Of a stretch of DNA of 64,000 nucleotides, positions 48,305-58,091 are shown one piece after another. The notes below the pieces were generated by a model. It was given only the letters and a program-made list of their open reading frames with translations, did not search any database and had not been told where the DNA came from. The position numbers and the translations under genes were made by a program. Origin of the DNA: Nocardia arthritidis (GTDB lineage Bacteria > Actinomycetota > Actinomycetes > Mycobacteriales > Mycobacteriaceae); the NCBI RefSeq assembly GCF_011801145.1, contig NZ_CP046172.1:9548001-9612000 (forward strand). The letters are read 5' to 3'. Each line of letters opens with the position of its first letter. Positions within the stretch are counted from its first letter, which is position 1.

Positions 48305-49342
48305 ATGCCTATCTACTACGACGCACCGATTGTTCCGGATACGCTGACTACGTATATCCGTAAGCAACCGCTGCCGACCGGAAATACTCTCTCGGCGTTG
48401 TTCCCGGAAGAGTACAAGCCGACCAACATGGTTGACTTCATGGAGATTGTGAAGAAAACCCGGACGGCTCAGTACCGTACGTTCGATGGTCGGATTCACG
48501 TCACCAGTCGCGATCGTGGCACCGAGAAACGCGTTCCTCTGGCTCCGCTGTCGGACTCGTTGGGGGTCGGTGAGTTCGAACGCCTGCAACTAGAATTCGC
48601 TCGGCTCGGTGGTACCGCCAAGATTCAGCTTGAGCAGGCTATCTACAACGATGCCGAGAACCTGACCACCTACGTCCGTAACCGCGTCGAGCTGGCTTGG
48701 GGTGACGTGCTGGCGGATGGAAAGCTGACTATCAACGAGGGCGGTTTGACCTCGGAGGCGGATTACGGCATTCCGGCCGACCATAAGGTTACTGCGGCTG
48801 CGTTGTGGACTGATCCCGCTAGCGCCGACCCGCTCAGTGACCTGATGGCGTGGTGCGATATCTGGACCAAGGACAACGGCGATACCCCGGGTCATATTCT
48901 CACCTCACTGAAGGTTACGCGCGCTCTTCAGCGGAATAAGGCGCTGATTGCTGCGATTACCGGTAGCACTATCGGCAAGACGTTCGTTTCGCTGGACGAG
49001 ATAAATACGCTCTTTGCTTCGAATGGGCTGCCCACATTGCTACCGCACTATGACACCCTGTTAGATGTAGACGGCAAGGACACTCGAGTTCTTCCGGATA
49101 ATCTGGCCGTCCTTCTGCCTACCGACAAACGCGAGCTTGGTTATATGGCTTGGGGTATGACGGCTACTGCCTTGGAGCTTATCGAGGCCGGTCGTACCGA
49201 GTACACTTTTGAGAATGCCCCGGGCATTGTGGGTGTGGTTATCAAAGACGGTCCCCCGTTTAGACAGTTCACGTTTGTCGATGCTGTCGGCCAGCCGATC
49301 CTAGAGAACCCGTACAAGATTGTCATTGCGACTGTCGGTTAA
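48305..49342 (+). CDS. Major capsid protein (lambda E-like)
   Basis: 345 residues with the Phage_cap_E pattern: an early beta segment (TAQYRTFDGRIHVTSRDRGT), RVPLAPLSDSLGVGEFERLQ, an internal helix (NLTTYVRNRVELAWGDVLAD) and the C-terminal ITGSTIGKTFVSLDEINTLF and LLPTDKRELGYMAWGMTATA. HK97-fold shell protein. Complete, no maturation protease site needed in this family. Confidence 0.9.
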   Translation: MPIYYDAPIVPDTLTTYIRKQPLPTGNTLSALFPEEYKPTNMVDFMEIVKKTRTAQYRTFDGRIHVTSRDRGTEKRVPLAPLSDSLGVGEFERLQLEFARLGGTAKIQLEQAIYNDAENLTTYVRNRVELAWGDVLADGKLTINEGGLTSEADYGIPADHKVTAAALWTDPASADPLSDLMAWCDIWTKDNGDTPGHILTSLKVTRALQRNKALIAAITGSTIGKTFVSLDEINTLFASNGLPTLLPHYDTLLDVDGKDTRVLPDNLAVLLPTDKRELGYMAWGMTATALELIEAGRTEYTFENAPGIVGVVIKDGPPFRQFTFVDAVGQPILENPYKIVIATVG

Positions 49343-49358
49343 TCGGAAAGGCTGAAGT

Positions 49359-49952
49359 ATGGCTAAGATCCGTGCTGATCTAGACGGCATCGTTTGCGCA
49401 TTCCGGGAAACCGGAGAGGTCATCCAGCTAAAAGCCGGTGACGAGATCCCGGCCGGTATCCACCTAGGTTCGCATCTGGTCGAGTCAGTCCCGGCGGAAC
49501 CGCAGCAGGAAACGGTCCTTGCGCCGGAGGGACCAGAGAGCGCGGCCCCGAAACGCCGAGGTCGGCCCACTAAGGGGCCGCAGATGGCGTTGGCGACTAG
49601 CGACGATGTGAAAGCACGTTTAGGTCGTGATCTGAAACCGGATGAAGTCGCCCGCGCCGCTGGGCTACTCGATGAGGCATCGGACTTGGTCGTTGGATTC
49701 TTGAGACCGAGGGCTGTACCTGATCCCGCGCCGGACGTGGTTCGGCGTGTGGTCTCACGCATGGTTGCTCGGGTGCTGGAGTCCACAGCCCGACAGGCCG
49801 GAGTGGCTAGTCAGCAGATGACGGCAGGCCCGTACCAGCTTTCGAATACGTTCGTCCCGGATTCGACATCCGGCGGCCCATGGCTGACCAAGGCAGACAA
49901 GATTGCTCTCCGATCCCTGAAGCTGGGAGCCTTCTCGGTAAGGACGTGGTAG
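49359..49952 (+). CDS. Head-to-tail adaptor
   Basis: 197 residues. N-terminal segment (AKIRADLDGIVCAFRETGEV) is followed by an AT-hook-like KRRGRPTK, then a helical connector domain (LATSDDVKARLGRDLKPDEV, VVRRVVSRMVARVLESTARQ) and GPYQLSNTF typical of HK97 gp6-like adaptors. The two halves look like a fusion of a small unknown domain to the adaptor. Confidence 0.75.
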   Translation: MAKIRADLDGIVCAFRETGEVIQLKAGDEIPAGIHLGSHLVESVPAEPQQETVLAPEGPESAAPKRRGRPTKGPQMALATSDDVKARLGRDLKPDEVARAAGLLDEASDLVVGFLRPRAVPDPAPDVVRRVVSRMVARVLESTARQAGVASQQMTAGPYQLSNTFVPDSTSGGPWLTKADKIALRSLKLGAFSVRTW

Positions 49953-49955
49953 CCG

Positions 49956-50321
49956 GTGGGAATTTTCCCGACGCCGTACACGGTCCAAACCAGGCGCTTC
50001 CGGCAAGGCCCTGAGAAAGACCCCCGGGGTTCCCTCGTCAAGAAATGGGACGCCCCGGCTGTTCAGCCGGTTATTGCTATCGGGCCTAAAGAACGGTTCA
50101 CCGAACCAGCGGTATCCGGGTATGACCGGGTGGTCATCCGGCGAGAGATCTTTGTACCTCCAGAATTCATCGCCGGACCTTGGGACAAGCTGATCATTCC
50201 GGCGCACCGCAACGAGCCGGAACTCGAATACGAGGTGCAGGGCTACCCCGAGGATTACAACGATGGACCGTGGGCTTTTCAACCGGGCCTCGTTGTTCGA
50301 GTGACTAGGGCGGAGGGCTGA
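49956..50321 (+). CDS. Head-to-tail stopper
   Basis: 121 residues from GTG 49956. Beta-rich (VVIRREIFVPPEFIAGPWDK, LEYEVQGYPEDYNDGPWAFQ), as in actinophage head-tail stopper proteins that close the connector. Assigned by position and fold pattern. Confidence 0.7.
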   Translation: MGIFPTPYTVQTRRFRQGPEKDPRGSLVKKWDAPAVQPVIAIGPKERFTEPAVSGYDRVVIRREIFVPPEFIAGPWDKLIIPAHRNEPELEYEVQGYPEDYNDGPWAFQPGLVVRVTRAEG

Positions 50322-50323
50322 AC

Positions 50324-50503
50324 ATGGCCGTCGAAGTGATAGCCGATAACGAAGATTCGATCATTTACGCCGACGCCATAGGATTCCGGACCGAAGAGGA
50401 ATACAACAATCTCGAAGTCTCGGACGCCCACGGCCGGATTATCGCCGCTTATGCGGGCGGTAAGTGGGTTGCTGCCATCATGGTTACCGAGGAGGGGAAC
50501 TAA
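50324..50503 (+). CDS. 59-residue structural-region protein
   Basis: ATG with GGAGGG upstream. Reads MAVEVIADNEDSIIYADAIG and ends AAIMVTEEGN. The stop overlaps the next ATG (TAATG). Small proteins sit here between stopper and HK97 gp10-like genes in related phages. Function unknown. Confidence 0.65.
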   Translation: MAVEVIADNEDSIIYADAIGFRTEEEYNNLEVSDAHGRIIAAYAGGKWVAAIMVTEEGN

Positions 50504-50772
50504 TGGACGTTCAGATTCAGTTCAAGTCTGGCGCGTTCAAGAAGCTCCGTTCGGAGCCCGGTGTTGCTGCCGACCTGGAGCGGCGGGCTAAGCGTTACCA
50601 GCAAGCCGCAGAAGCGATGGACGGCGGGAAGTACAAGGTGTACAGCCAGCAAGGTAAGGCCGCACCTCAAGGGCGCTGGCGTACCTCGGTCACAACCGGA
50701 GACCCGCGAACCATCCGGAAGAATGCGAAACATCACACGCTTCTCAAGGCTCTTGATGCTGCTCGGCAGTAA
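50503..50772 (+). CDS. HK97 gp10-like head-tail connector protein
   Basis: 89 residues from the ATG inside TAATGG. Basic, with AFKKLRSEPGVAADLERRAK and NAKHHTLLKALDAARQ. Fits the small gp10-like proteins between stopper and tail terminator. Assigned by size, charge and position. Confidence 0.6.
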   Translation: MDVQIQFKSGAFKKLRSEPGVAADLERRAKRYQQAAEAMDGGKYKVYSQQGKAAPQGRWRTSVTTGDPRTIRKNAKHHTLLKALDAARQ

Positions 50773-51166
50773 ACGACATCCGGCGGTTAGTGTCATAGTC
50801 ACCTATCTAGCGCCCAAGATCTCTGTGCCAATCATGAACCATGCTCCGGCTAATCGGCCGGATTCTTTTGTGCGCGTAACGCGCGTTGGCGGCGTGAAAA
50901 AGAATATCGTCACCGATGGCCCAATGCTCACATTCGAATGCTGGCACCCGGTCAGCGCCGAGGCTCTGTCTATGCAGATTCTAGACCTTCTGGAGAACGC
51001 GCCTGGAGAGGCCGTTGATTATCTCGGAGATGACGGCAAACCACATAAGGCTTGGTTGGCGTTCTATGAAGAGGTGGGGGCTCCGACGCAACACCCTGAT
51101 CCCGAGGTGCCACAGACGGATAGATGGGTTCTAACTGCCCGCCTCGGCATCTCTACCAACCTCTGA
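50756..51166 (+). CDS. Tail terminator
   Basis: 136 residues from ATG 50756 (MLLGSKRHPAVSVIVTYLAP), overlapping the previous gene by 17 bases. Contains FVRVTRVGGVKKNIVTDGPM, LTFECWHPVSAEALSMQILD and a C-terminal TDRWVLTARL, the pattern of lambda gpU-like terminators that cap the tail tube. Confidence 0.75.
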   Translation: MLLGSKRHPAVSVIVTYLAPKISVPIMNHAPANRPDSFVRVTRVGGVKKNIVTDGPMLTFECWHPVSAEALSMQILDLLENAPGEAVDYLGDDGKPHKAWLAFYEEVGAPTQHPDPEVPQTDRWVLTARLGISTNL

Positions 51167-51213
51167 CGGCTTTTCGTTGCCGCGAAAGCCGATCAATACC
51201 ACAAGGATGATTC

Positions 51214-51807
51214 GTGCCTACTGATACCAGTAAGGTTTATATTCCTCAGGCGCCCAAGGTTAAGGGCATCATCTACCGTGCGCCTCTCGGGACTGCGCTA
51301 CCGACTGATGCGATTACCGCGCTGCCCGCCGCCTTCAAGGATCTCGGCGGCATTAGCGATGCAGGCATCGTGAATGCTCAGGCTCGCGATGTTAAGAAAG
51401 TCAAGGATTTTGCCGGTGACATTATTGCCACTCCGCAAAGCGATTACAGCGAGACGCTGGAAGTCGAATTCGTGGAGGCTACGAACCTCGAAGTCCTCAA
51501 GGCTGTTTTCGGTGACCTGAACGTCAACGTCAAGCAGGCGACTACTACGTCGGGCATGGAAATCTCGATTGATCACAACTCGGATGTTCTTCCGAAGACA
51601 GCGATCGTTGTCGAGACTATCCAGGGTACCGGCATCAGGCGGATGGTCGCCGGTATCGCCCAGCCGATCAAGGTGGCGGACGCAACTTTGATCAATACAG
51701 ATATTTTGAAGTACAAAGTTACTTTCGAATGCTTCAAGGTTGTCGACGGACAGACCACGTTCAATATTCGTGAATTCGTCAACGACGGTAAGCCGAAGGC
51801 CGCGTAG
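51214..51807 (+). CDS. Major tail tube protein
   Basis: 197 residues from GTG 51214. Immunoglobulin-like beta sandwich pattern (YIPQAPKVKGIIYRAPLGTA, DYSETLEVEFVEATNLEVLK, KYKVTFECFKVVDGQTTFNI). Position before the tail chaperones and tape measure is diagnostic. Polymerises to form the tail tube. Confidence 0.88.
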   Translation: MPTDTSKVYIPQAPKVKGIIYRAPLGTALPTDAITALPAAFKDLGGISDAGIVNAQARDVKKVKDFAGDIIATPQSDYSETLEVEFVEATNLEVLKAVFGDLNVNVKQATTTSGMEISIDHNSDVLPKTAIVVETIQGTGIRRMVAGIAQPIKVADATLINTDILKYKVTFECFKVVDGQTTFNIREFVNDGKPKAA

Positions 51808-51904
51808 CGCGGCGAATCCTACCCGGGCAAGTTCTTTGACCGGACCTCCCTTGCCCGGGTGGGCTAGGTCCGTTCAACCCCAAGCTTATAGAGAAGGTCT
51901 GGTC

Positions 51905-52599
51905 ATGGCTGTGTACGACGTTCCCGCCTCTAACGGAAAGAAGAGAGAGAACCGGTTCGCTTTCCGGCATTCCGGTAAGGTCTATTCGATCCCAAAGACT
52001 CCGTATCTTTCCGGTAAAGCCTCTAAGTTCATCAAGGACAACCAGGAAGATACGAGTCACGCGAACCTTACGCGGGGCATTATCGAGATCGAATGCCCGA
52101 CGGCTGCTGATGCAGTGTGGGAGATGGACGACGAGCAGATCGTCAACATTGCCGAAGCGTGGTTCGAGGCCAGCGGGTTTAGCGCGGGGGAATCGGAAGG
52201 CTCGTCGGATTCCTAGAGGAATACGAGGGGCCGATCAGCTTCGAACTTCTGAAGATCGGCAAACACGTCAGAGATGTAGGCACTGAAGATCTCGACTGGA
52301 AAGAGTTCAAATTCTTTGTCGAGAACCTTCCACCTGTTCCCGAGAATGCCGTGTTCCGGGCTATGCGCCCGAACTCGTACAACTGGGATCTAAATATTTG
52401 GTTCTTGTCGATGATGCTGTACGCCCTACAAGGCGCGAACTGGCAGCGATCCGGCGGAGATGACGACAAGAAACCCATCCCGATCACCAAACCTTATGAG
52501 GCGTGGGAACAGCCGGACCAAGACGACGAAGAAACATTCGAGTTGAGCGAGATTCGTAGCGAGCTGGAGAAGCGGCGAGAAAGGCTCGCGCATAGTTAG
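51905..52599 (+). CDS. Tail assembly chaperones G and GT (programmed -1 frameshift)
   Basis: The short product G is 51905-52216 (103 residues, MAVYDVPASNGKKRENRFAF, ending ESEGSSDS). The longer product continues in the -1 frame after GGGGGAA at 52186-52192 (VGFLEEYEGPISFELLKIGK, RPNSYNWDLNIWFLSMMLYA) to 52599. The -1 register and the slippery heptamer match the tail chaperone frameshift conserved from lambda to mycobacteriophages. The chaperones load on the tape measure during tail assembly. Confidence 0.85.
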
Positions 52600-52607
52600 A
52601 GGTTTAT

Positions 52608-55600
52608 ATGGCTGTCGAACTGGCAACCGCGTATGTGTCGCTAGTAGTCAGTACCAAGGATGTCCCTAACCAGGTTCGCAACGGATTCCGGGATGCCCCA
52701 GGGATAGCCCGCAGTACTGGGCAAGGCATGGGCACCGAGATGGCCCGGGGTGTCGGTGACACACTACGGACCGGTTTCACATCCGCAGTTAGCGCCATTC
52801 CGTTCGCCAACATTCTGACCAGTGCTCTCAACACAGGGCTCAAAGGTGCCGCAGTCGCTACCGCTGCCGCCGCCGGTGGCACGATCGCCACAGCACTTAC
52901 CAAGGGCTTCGAACGTCTTACCGCCATTGATACCGCACGCGGCAAGCTGACTGGCCTTGGTCATGACGCCGAAGCAGTGTCGGGCATTATGGAGAGCGCT
53001 TTAGCAGCCGTCAAGGGCACAGCCTTTGGCCTCGGTGATGCGGCTACCATTGCCGCCTCTGCGGTCGCTGCCGGTGTGAAACCCGGTGAGCAGCTGACTG
53101 CGTATTTGAAGCTGACTGCCGATGCCGCCAGTATCGCGGGCTCATCTCTCGGAGAGATGGGCTCGATTATCAACAAGGTTCAAACCGGGCAGAAAGCCTA
53201 CACCGGTGACCTTAATATGCTCGCCGACAGGGGCTTGCCCATCTTTCAATGGTTGCAAGCCGAGTACAAGGTTTCTGCTGCTCAGCTTTCCAAAATGGTG
53301 GAGGCCGGCAAGGTCGACTCGGAAACCTTCAAACGCGTCATCCAAAAGAATATCGGCGGCGCGGCCCTGGCTTCGGGTAACACGTTCCGGGGCTCTATCA
53401 GTAACCTGAATGCGGCCCTCGGCCGATTGGGCGCAGCTGCCGAGCAACCGACATTCAATCGGATGATCGGGTGGGTAAACGGTGCCACTGCGGCCGTCGA
53501 CCGGTTCACGCCGAAGACCGGGCAACTTGCCAAGCAACTCGATGCGAAGATCTTTACCGAGTTCGGCCCCAGGCTAGCCAAAACTTTTAACGAGCTGAAA
53601 TCGTCGAAAGTCTTCCAAGACAACCTGAGCCAGGTTAAGAGCGTCTTCGAGTCCTTGGTTACGACTGGTCGTGCTGCGGCCACGGCTATCAAGTCGATCG
53701 TGTCGACTCTGACCGGGGCCTCTTCAGCCACCGGTATCAGTACATGGCAAATTTTGCTGAAAACCTTAGAGGCTACGGCGACTATCGCTAATTCGGTTCT
53801 CGTCCCGGCGCTGCAAACTATCGCGGGCTTGATGCAGAACCATACGGGCCTCGTTACGGCCCTGGTAGCGGGGTGGCTGGCGTTCCGGACGATCCCGAAC
53901 ATGCTGACATCGTTCGGCGCATCGCTGTCCGGGACAACGAGTCAAGCCGGGGCCATGGCCCGCAACATGCGGGAAGTTGCTACGGCGACCGGGCGAACAG
54001 CGGAAGTGGCTGGATATGGCGCCACTACCCTCGGCCGGTTCGGGTCGGCTATTCAGCAGATGGGTACTCACTCGCCGGTTATCGCGCGGATGCAATCCGC
54101 GTTCTTGGATAGCGCGGCCGGTGCTACTCGGTTCGGCCGCACCGCCGGTACGGCGTCGGCGGCCCTGGTGGGTTTGCGGTCGGCAGCTGGCGGCGTGGTT
54201 TCGGCTCTCGGCGGTCCGTGGGCTTTGGCGATCACGGCCGCAACCGTGGGTGTCGTCAAGTTCGGGTCTGATCTGGCTGAGCACGAACAGCGTGTGAAGG
54301 CGGTAGGGGATGCGTGGCGGGGGTTAGTCAAGTCCCGCAACGACATTGGCGTCGTCTTCAACGAAAACCGTGGCGGATTCGACGACAAGGCAATGTCGAA
54401 TGTCACCGCCCAGGTTGGACAGTTGAACGATGCCATGGAGAAAGCGGCTGCCAATCGTACGAAGTGGTACGACGTTCGAGCCCTTTTCCAGGCACCGTGG
54501 AACGACAACGTTCGTAAAGAGAACTGGGACGCTGACCAGTACAAGGCAGCCCAAAGCGCTATCGAGAACTTGGGTATGTCGAATGAGCGCATTGCCCAGA
54601 TGATTACGGGTGATAGTTCCTGGGATCAGCTCCGGACCAAGTTGGAAAGTGCCGGGCAAGGCGGGAAGTTTGCCGCCCAAAACCTTCAGTGGTTGCAGGA
54701 TACCATCATGCAGTCCCGGCAGGTTGCCGCGAACACCACCCCGGGGTTCTTCAGCCTCAGCGAGGCATTCAAGACGATTGCTGATAATGCTTCGAGCGCC
54801 GATCAGCGGCTCACCGCGATGAAGCGGGCTCTTGATGTTCTGTCGGGTCGCCCGATGGAACTCGGCAACGCGATGCAGGCATACAACCAGGTGATCCGGC
54901 AGACCACCGAATCCAGCCAAGGGTTGGCGGAAGCATCGCAGGGCCTTGGGCAAGAGCTGATCAACACTGATGGCTCTATCAATACCAAAACGGCTAACGG
55001 CGACAAGCTACGTACCTCGTTGCTGCAAATCCGGGATGCCACTTTGGATGTCGCTAAGGCCGGTGGAGACCTCGGCCCGATCTATGCAAACAATGCGGCG
55101 GCTTTCGAGAAGCTTGGAAAGCAATTCGGTCTCGACAAGGACCAGGTAACCGCTTTGGCGGCTTCCATCGGGTATCTGCCGGACAAGATTACGATGTTGG
55201 CGGAGCTGAGAGGCGCGAATGACACCACTCAGCAACTAGCGGTTATCAAGTCGCTGTTGGATAAGAACCGTGAAGGGGTGGATATTCCCACCGACCTTCC
55301 CGCTTACGCCGATGTCAAGAAGAAGCTCGAAGAACTTGGCTTGAAGGTTACCAATGTTGTCGGCAAGCCCGGAATCGTGAAGATCACTGCTGATACTAAA
55401 GAGGCTTGGGATAAACTTCACGAGATAGATCTAACGAAGATCTCCAACAAGACGTTCACGGTTACCGAGCTGTACAACCGCGTCGACAACGGGCTGAACA
55501 ACCGGGAAGTTCGTAACAATGCTAAGCCGTACTCCCCGGAGTCGGGTTATGTTCACTACGAGACTGGCGGTTCCGTTACTGGGGCTGGCACCGGTACATC

Positions 55601-57167
55601 TGACTCTATCCCTGCGATGCTCTCGCACGGCGAGCATGTATGGACGGCGCGCGAGGTTGACGCAGTCGGCGGACAGAACGCTATGCGCGGTCTTCGCGCT
55701 GCCGCGCTTGCCGGTGGGTTGAAGTTCGCCACTGGTGGCGAAGTGCCCTTCGGTATCGAAGAGGCTATTAAAGCCGCTCAAGAGATGGAAGGCCACGCCT
55801 ATAAATGGGCTGGCATCGGTCCGAGCAATTTCGACTGCTCAGGGTTTATCGGCTTTCTTCAACAAGTCGCTATGGGCCTCGGTAAAGCTACTAAGCGACT
55901 GTACACAACCAACACGCTATTAGAGGGGCAAACTGCGGGTTTAAAGCCCGGTACCGGTCCTTCTGACACATGGTTCCGAGTCGGTGTCTCAACTGAACAC
56001 ATGGCGGCGACGATTGCCGGTCTCAACGTCGAATCTGGCGGTGCCTACGGCACTTCGGGTATCGGCGGTGGCCGCGCTGGCGCGGCAGACTCCCAGTTTC
56101 CGAACAAGTTTTACCTACCGAACGAGCTAGTTGCCGGTTTCGGCAGCTTGACTACGGGCGGCAAACTTATCACTTGGACCGATGATGACGAACTAGAGCT
56201 ATTGCAGCTTCAGGAGGCTGTCACTCAGGCGCAGCAGCGGCGCGACAAGGTTTACGGTGAGGAGAAGGCTACCGATTCCGATAAGCGAAAAGCCGATCTC
56301 GATGTTCGGGCAGCGCAAAACAAAGTGCTGAAGAAGCAAGAGCAGAAGGACCGACAAGGTCAGCTCGAAGGCGGTACCCGCATAGCGCCACAGGCCCCGG
56401 CATTGCAAAAGAAGTACTCGGACGACGAGAAGAGCAAAGCCGAACTGCTCCAGGCTGTAGAGCAAGCTAACAAGAACCGAAATCAGGTATACGACGATAA
56501 AACGTCGACAGAGGCTGATAAGCAGATCGCGGACATCAAGCTACAAGACGCAATTGAGAAGCTGGAGAAGGGCGGAGATTCCAACACGAAGTCTCCGGCC
56601 AACACTCTCAAGGATGTATTTACAACCTTCGCGTCCAGTGCGGCAGGGATTCTCTTCGATGCATTCAAGGCTCAGTTGCCCGACAAGATCAGCGGTTCTC
56701 GTTGGTGGGATGTCGCAGACAAGGTTATTGCTCTCTCGAACTACAACAAGGACAAGAACAGCCCGGCGAATGGTGTTGGGGATGCTCTGTCGAATATCGG
56801 TACGTTCGGGGCCGAAGCTTTCCTAGGGCAGCTCGGCTACACCAAGAAGCCGAACCAGATTCCGGACTGGGTTAAGAACCTGAAGAGCGCCGCAGTGTAT
56901 GACACGGGCGGTTGGCTGCCTCCGGGCGGCATGGCCGTAAACCTTAGTTCAACCCCTGAACCGATTTTCAATAGCCCGCAGCAGCTACACGCATTCGCAG
57001 GTTCACAGCTCCAACCCGCACAAAGCGGAAATCTTACCGAACAAGACCTAGAGCGGTATATGCGCTTGCGGCCGGTCTACAACATCACGACGGCGGATGT
57101 TCGCGGAGCTGTCCAAGAGATCCGGACCGAGCAGAAGCGGCAATCTATGACATACATGAGGAGATAG
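52608..57167 (+). CDS. Tape measure protein with NlpC/P60-like domain
   Basis: 1519 residues. N-terminal TMP core (TAYVSLVVSTKDVPNQVRNG), Gly/Ala-rich hydrophobic helices (ALTKGFERLTAIDTARGKLT; VTALVAGWLAFRTIPNML), a long helical middle, then an NlpC/P60-like segment with YKWAGIGPSNFDCSGF (Cys about residue 1076) and STEHMAATIAGLN (His about 1130). The C-terminal third includes coiled coils (VTQAQQRRDKVYGEEKATDS). Length sets the tail at roughly 230 nm by the usual ~0.15 nm per residue rule. The peptidase may open the cell wall on entry. Confidence 0.92.
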   Translation: MAVELATAYVSLVVSTKDVPNQVRNGFRDAPGIARSTGQGMGTEMARGVGDTLRTGFTSAVSAIPFANILTSALNTGLKGAAVATAAAAGGTIATALTKGFERLTAIDTARGKLTGLGHDAEAVSGIMESALAAVKGTAFGLGDAATIAASAVAAGVKPGEQLTAYLKLTADAASIAGSSLGEMGSIINKVQTGQKAYTGDLNMLADRGLPIFQWLQAEYKVSAAQLSKMVEAGKVDSETFKRVIQKNIGGAALASGNTFRGSISNLNAALGRLGAAAEQPTFNRMIGWVNGATAAVDRFTPKTGQLAKQLDAKIFTEFGPRLAKTFNELKSSKVFQDNLSQVKSVFESLVTTGRAAATAIKSIVSTLTGASSATGISTWQILLKTLEATATIANSVLVPALQTIAGLMQNHTGLVTALVAGWLAFRTIPNMLTSFGASLSGTTSQAGAMARNMREVATATGRTAEVAGYGATTLGRFGSAIQQMGTHSPVIARMQSAFLDSAAGATRFGRTAGTASAALVGLRSAAGGVVSALGGPWALAITAATVGVVKFGSDLAEHEQRVKAVGDAWRGLVKSRNDIGVVFNENRGGFDDKAMSNVTAQVGQLNDAMEKAAANRTKWYDVRALFQAPWNDNVRKENWDADQYKAAQSAIENLGMSNERIAQMITGDSSWDQLRTKLESAGQGGKFAAQNLQWLQDTIMQSRQVAANTTPGFFSLSEAFKTIADNASSADQRLTAMKRALDVLSGRPMELGNAMQAYNQVIRQTTESSQGLAEASQGLGQELINTDGSINTKTANGDKLRTSLLQIRDATLDVAKAGGDLGPIYANNAAAFEKLGKQFGLDKDQVTALAASIGYLPDKITMLAELRGANDTTQQLAVIKSLLDKNREGVDIPTDLPAYADVKKKLEELGLKVTNVVGKPGIVKITADTKEAWDKLHEIDLTKISNKTFTVTELYNRVDNGLNNREVRNNAKPYSPESGYVHYETGGSVTGAGTGTSDSIPAMLSHGEHVWTAREVDAVGGQNAMRGLRAAALAGGLKFATGGEVPFGIEEAIKAAQEMEGHAYKWAGIGPSNFDCSGFIGFLQQVAMGLGKATKRLYTTNTLLEGQTAGLKPGTGPSDTWFRVGVSTEHMAATIAGLNVESGGAYGTSGIGGGRAGAADSQFPNKFYLPNELVAGFGSLTTGGKLITWTDDDELELLQLQEAVTQAQQRRDKVYGEEKATDSDKRKADLDVRAAQNKVLKKQEQKDRQGQLEGGTRIAPQAPALQKKYSDDEKSKAELLQAVEQANKNRNQVYDDKTSTEADKQIADIKLQDAIEKLEKGGDSNTKSPANTLKDVFTTFASSAAGILFDAFKAQLPDKISGSRWWDVADKVIALSNYNKDKNSPANGVGDALSNIGTFGAEAFLGQLGYTKKPNQIPDWVKNLKSAAVYDTGGWLPPGGMAVNLSSTPEPIFNSPQQLHAFAGSQLQPAQSGNLTEQDLERYMRLRPVYNITTADVRGAVQEIRTEQKRQSMTYMRR

Positions 57168-57170
57168 GTT

Positions 57171-58079
57171 TTGCCTAGCGGACTCCGATTTGAGTTCGAG
57201 TCATGGCGGAGCCCGGATGACACGTGGATCATTCACGGACAGGGCGCGGGAGACCGAGGCATCTACCTCGGCACCCATCCCGAGGGATTATACGATGAAC
57301 CCGTCGAATCTATCTGGGGCTCGTACGCCTACCAGATCGGCGCGGACTTCGGCGGTATCCGGATTCACAAACGCGACGTGATCCTTGGCGTGGAGATAAC
57401 CAACACTCCAAACCAGTCCTGGCAACGCAACGACTCAGATTTCAGACGGGCTTGGAGCTACAAGAAGGACTCTAAACTTTGGTGCACTACCGATGAATGG
57501 GGCCGTAGGTCTCTGAGCCTACGACTCACCAAGACGCCGGACTTTTCTCCCGATGTCGACCCTTTCCGAGATCAATACGGGCATGTCATCTATAGCGGCA
57601 CCGCTGGCTACCCCCGATGGCAGCAAGACGACCTAACCGCTGTATGGGTCAGCTCCACCGACACCACTAACGGGTCATGGAGTGACGGAGTCGTGAAGAT
57701 CTCTAATCCGACCGATACCGAGATGTGGGTTAAATGGGTTCTCCAAGCATATCCGGGAGTCGTTTACAAGCTTCCGGACTTCTCGTTTGGTGATGACCGA
57801 TTCGGGCGAGCCACGGTTGACGCTAACCGCAAGATCACCATGCCCGCGCTTGTGGCCGGCGAGCATCTGCGGGTTGATACCGATGAGAACGCCGATCAAG
57901 TTGTCTCGGATATCGATACCCAGGCGTGGCAACGGATGCGCGGAGTGCGGTTTCTTTATCCGATTCCGCCCGAGACTCCCGAAACCTTATTGCCGGTGTC
58001 TGTGAAGAATGCCCCGGCCGGTGTCGGCGTCCAGGTGCGTTGTCCACGGAACTGGACTCGTCCATGGGGTTTGGACTAA
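57171..58079 (+). CDS. Distal tail / minor tail protein
   Basis: 302 residues. Begins with FEFESWRSPDDTWIIHGQGA, GVEITNTPNQSWQRNDSDFR, and WVSSTDTTNGSWSDGVVKI, as in the first minor tail protein after the tape measure in actinophages (Dit-like). Starts 3 bases after the tape measure stop. Confidence 0.82.
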   Translation: MPSGLRFEFESWRSPDDTWIIHGQGAGDRGIYLGTHPEGLYDEPVESIWGSYAYQIGADFGGIRIHKRDVILGVEITNTPNQSWQRNDSDFRRAWSYKKDSKLWCTTDEWGRRSLSLRLTKTPDFSPDVDPFRDQYGHVIYSGTAGYPRWQQDDLTAVWVSSTDTTNGSWSDGVVKISNPTDTEMWVKWVLQAYPGVVYKLPDFSFGDDRFGRATVDANRKITMPALVAGEHLRVDTDENADQVVSDIDTQAWQRMRGVRFLYPIPPETPETLLPVSVKNAPAGVGVQVRCPRNWTRPWGLD

Positions 58080-58091
58080 CAAGAGGATTAT

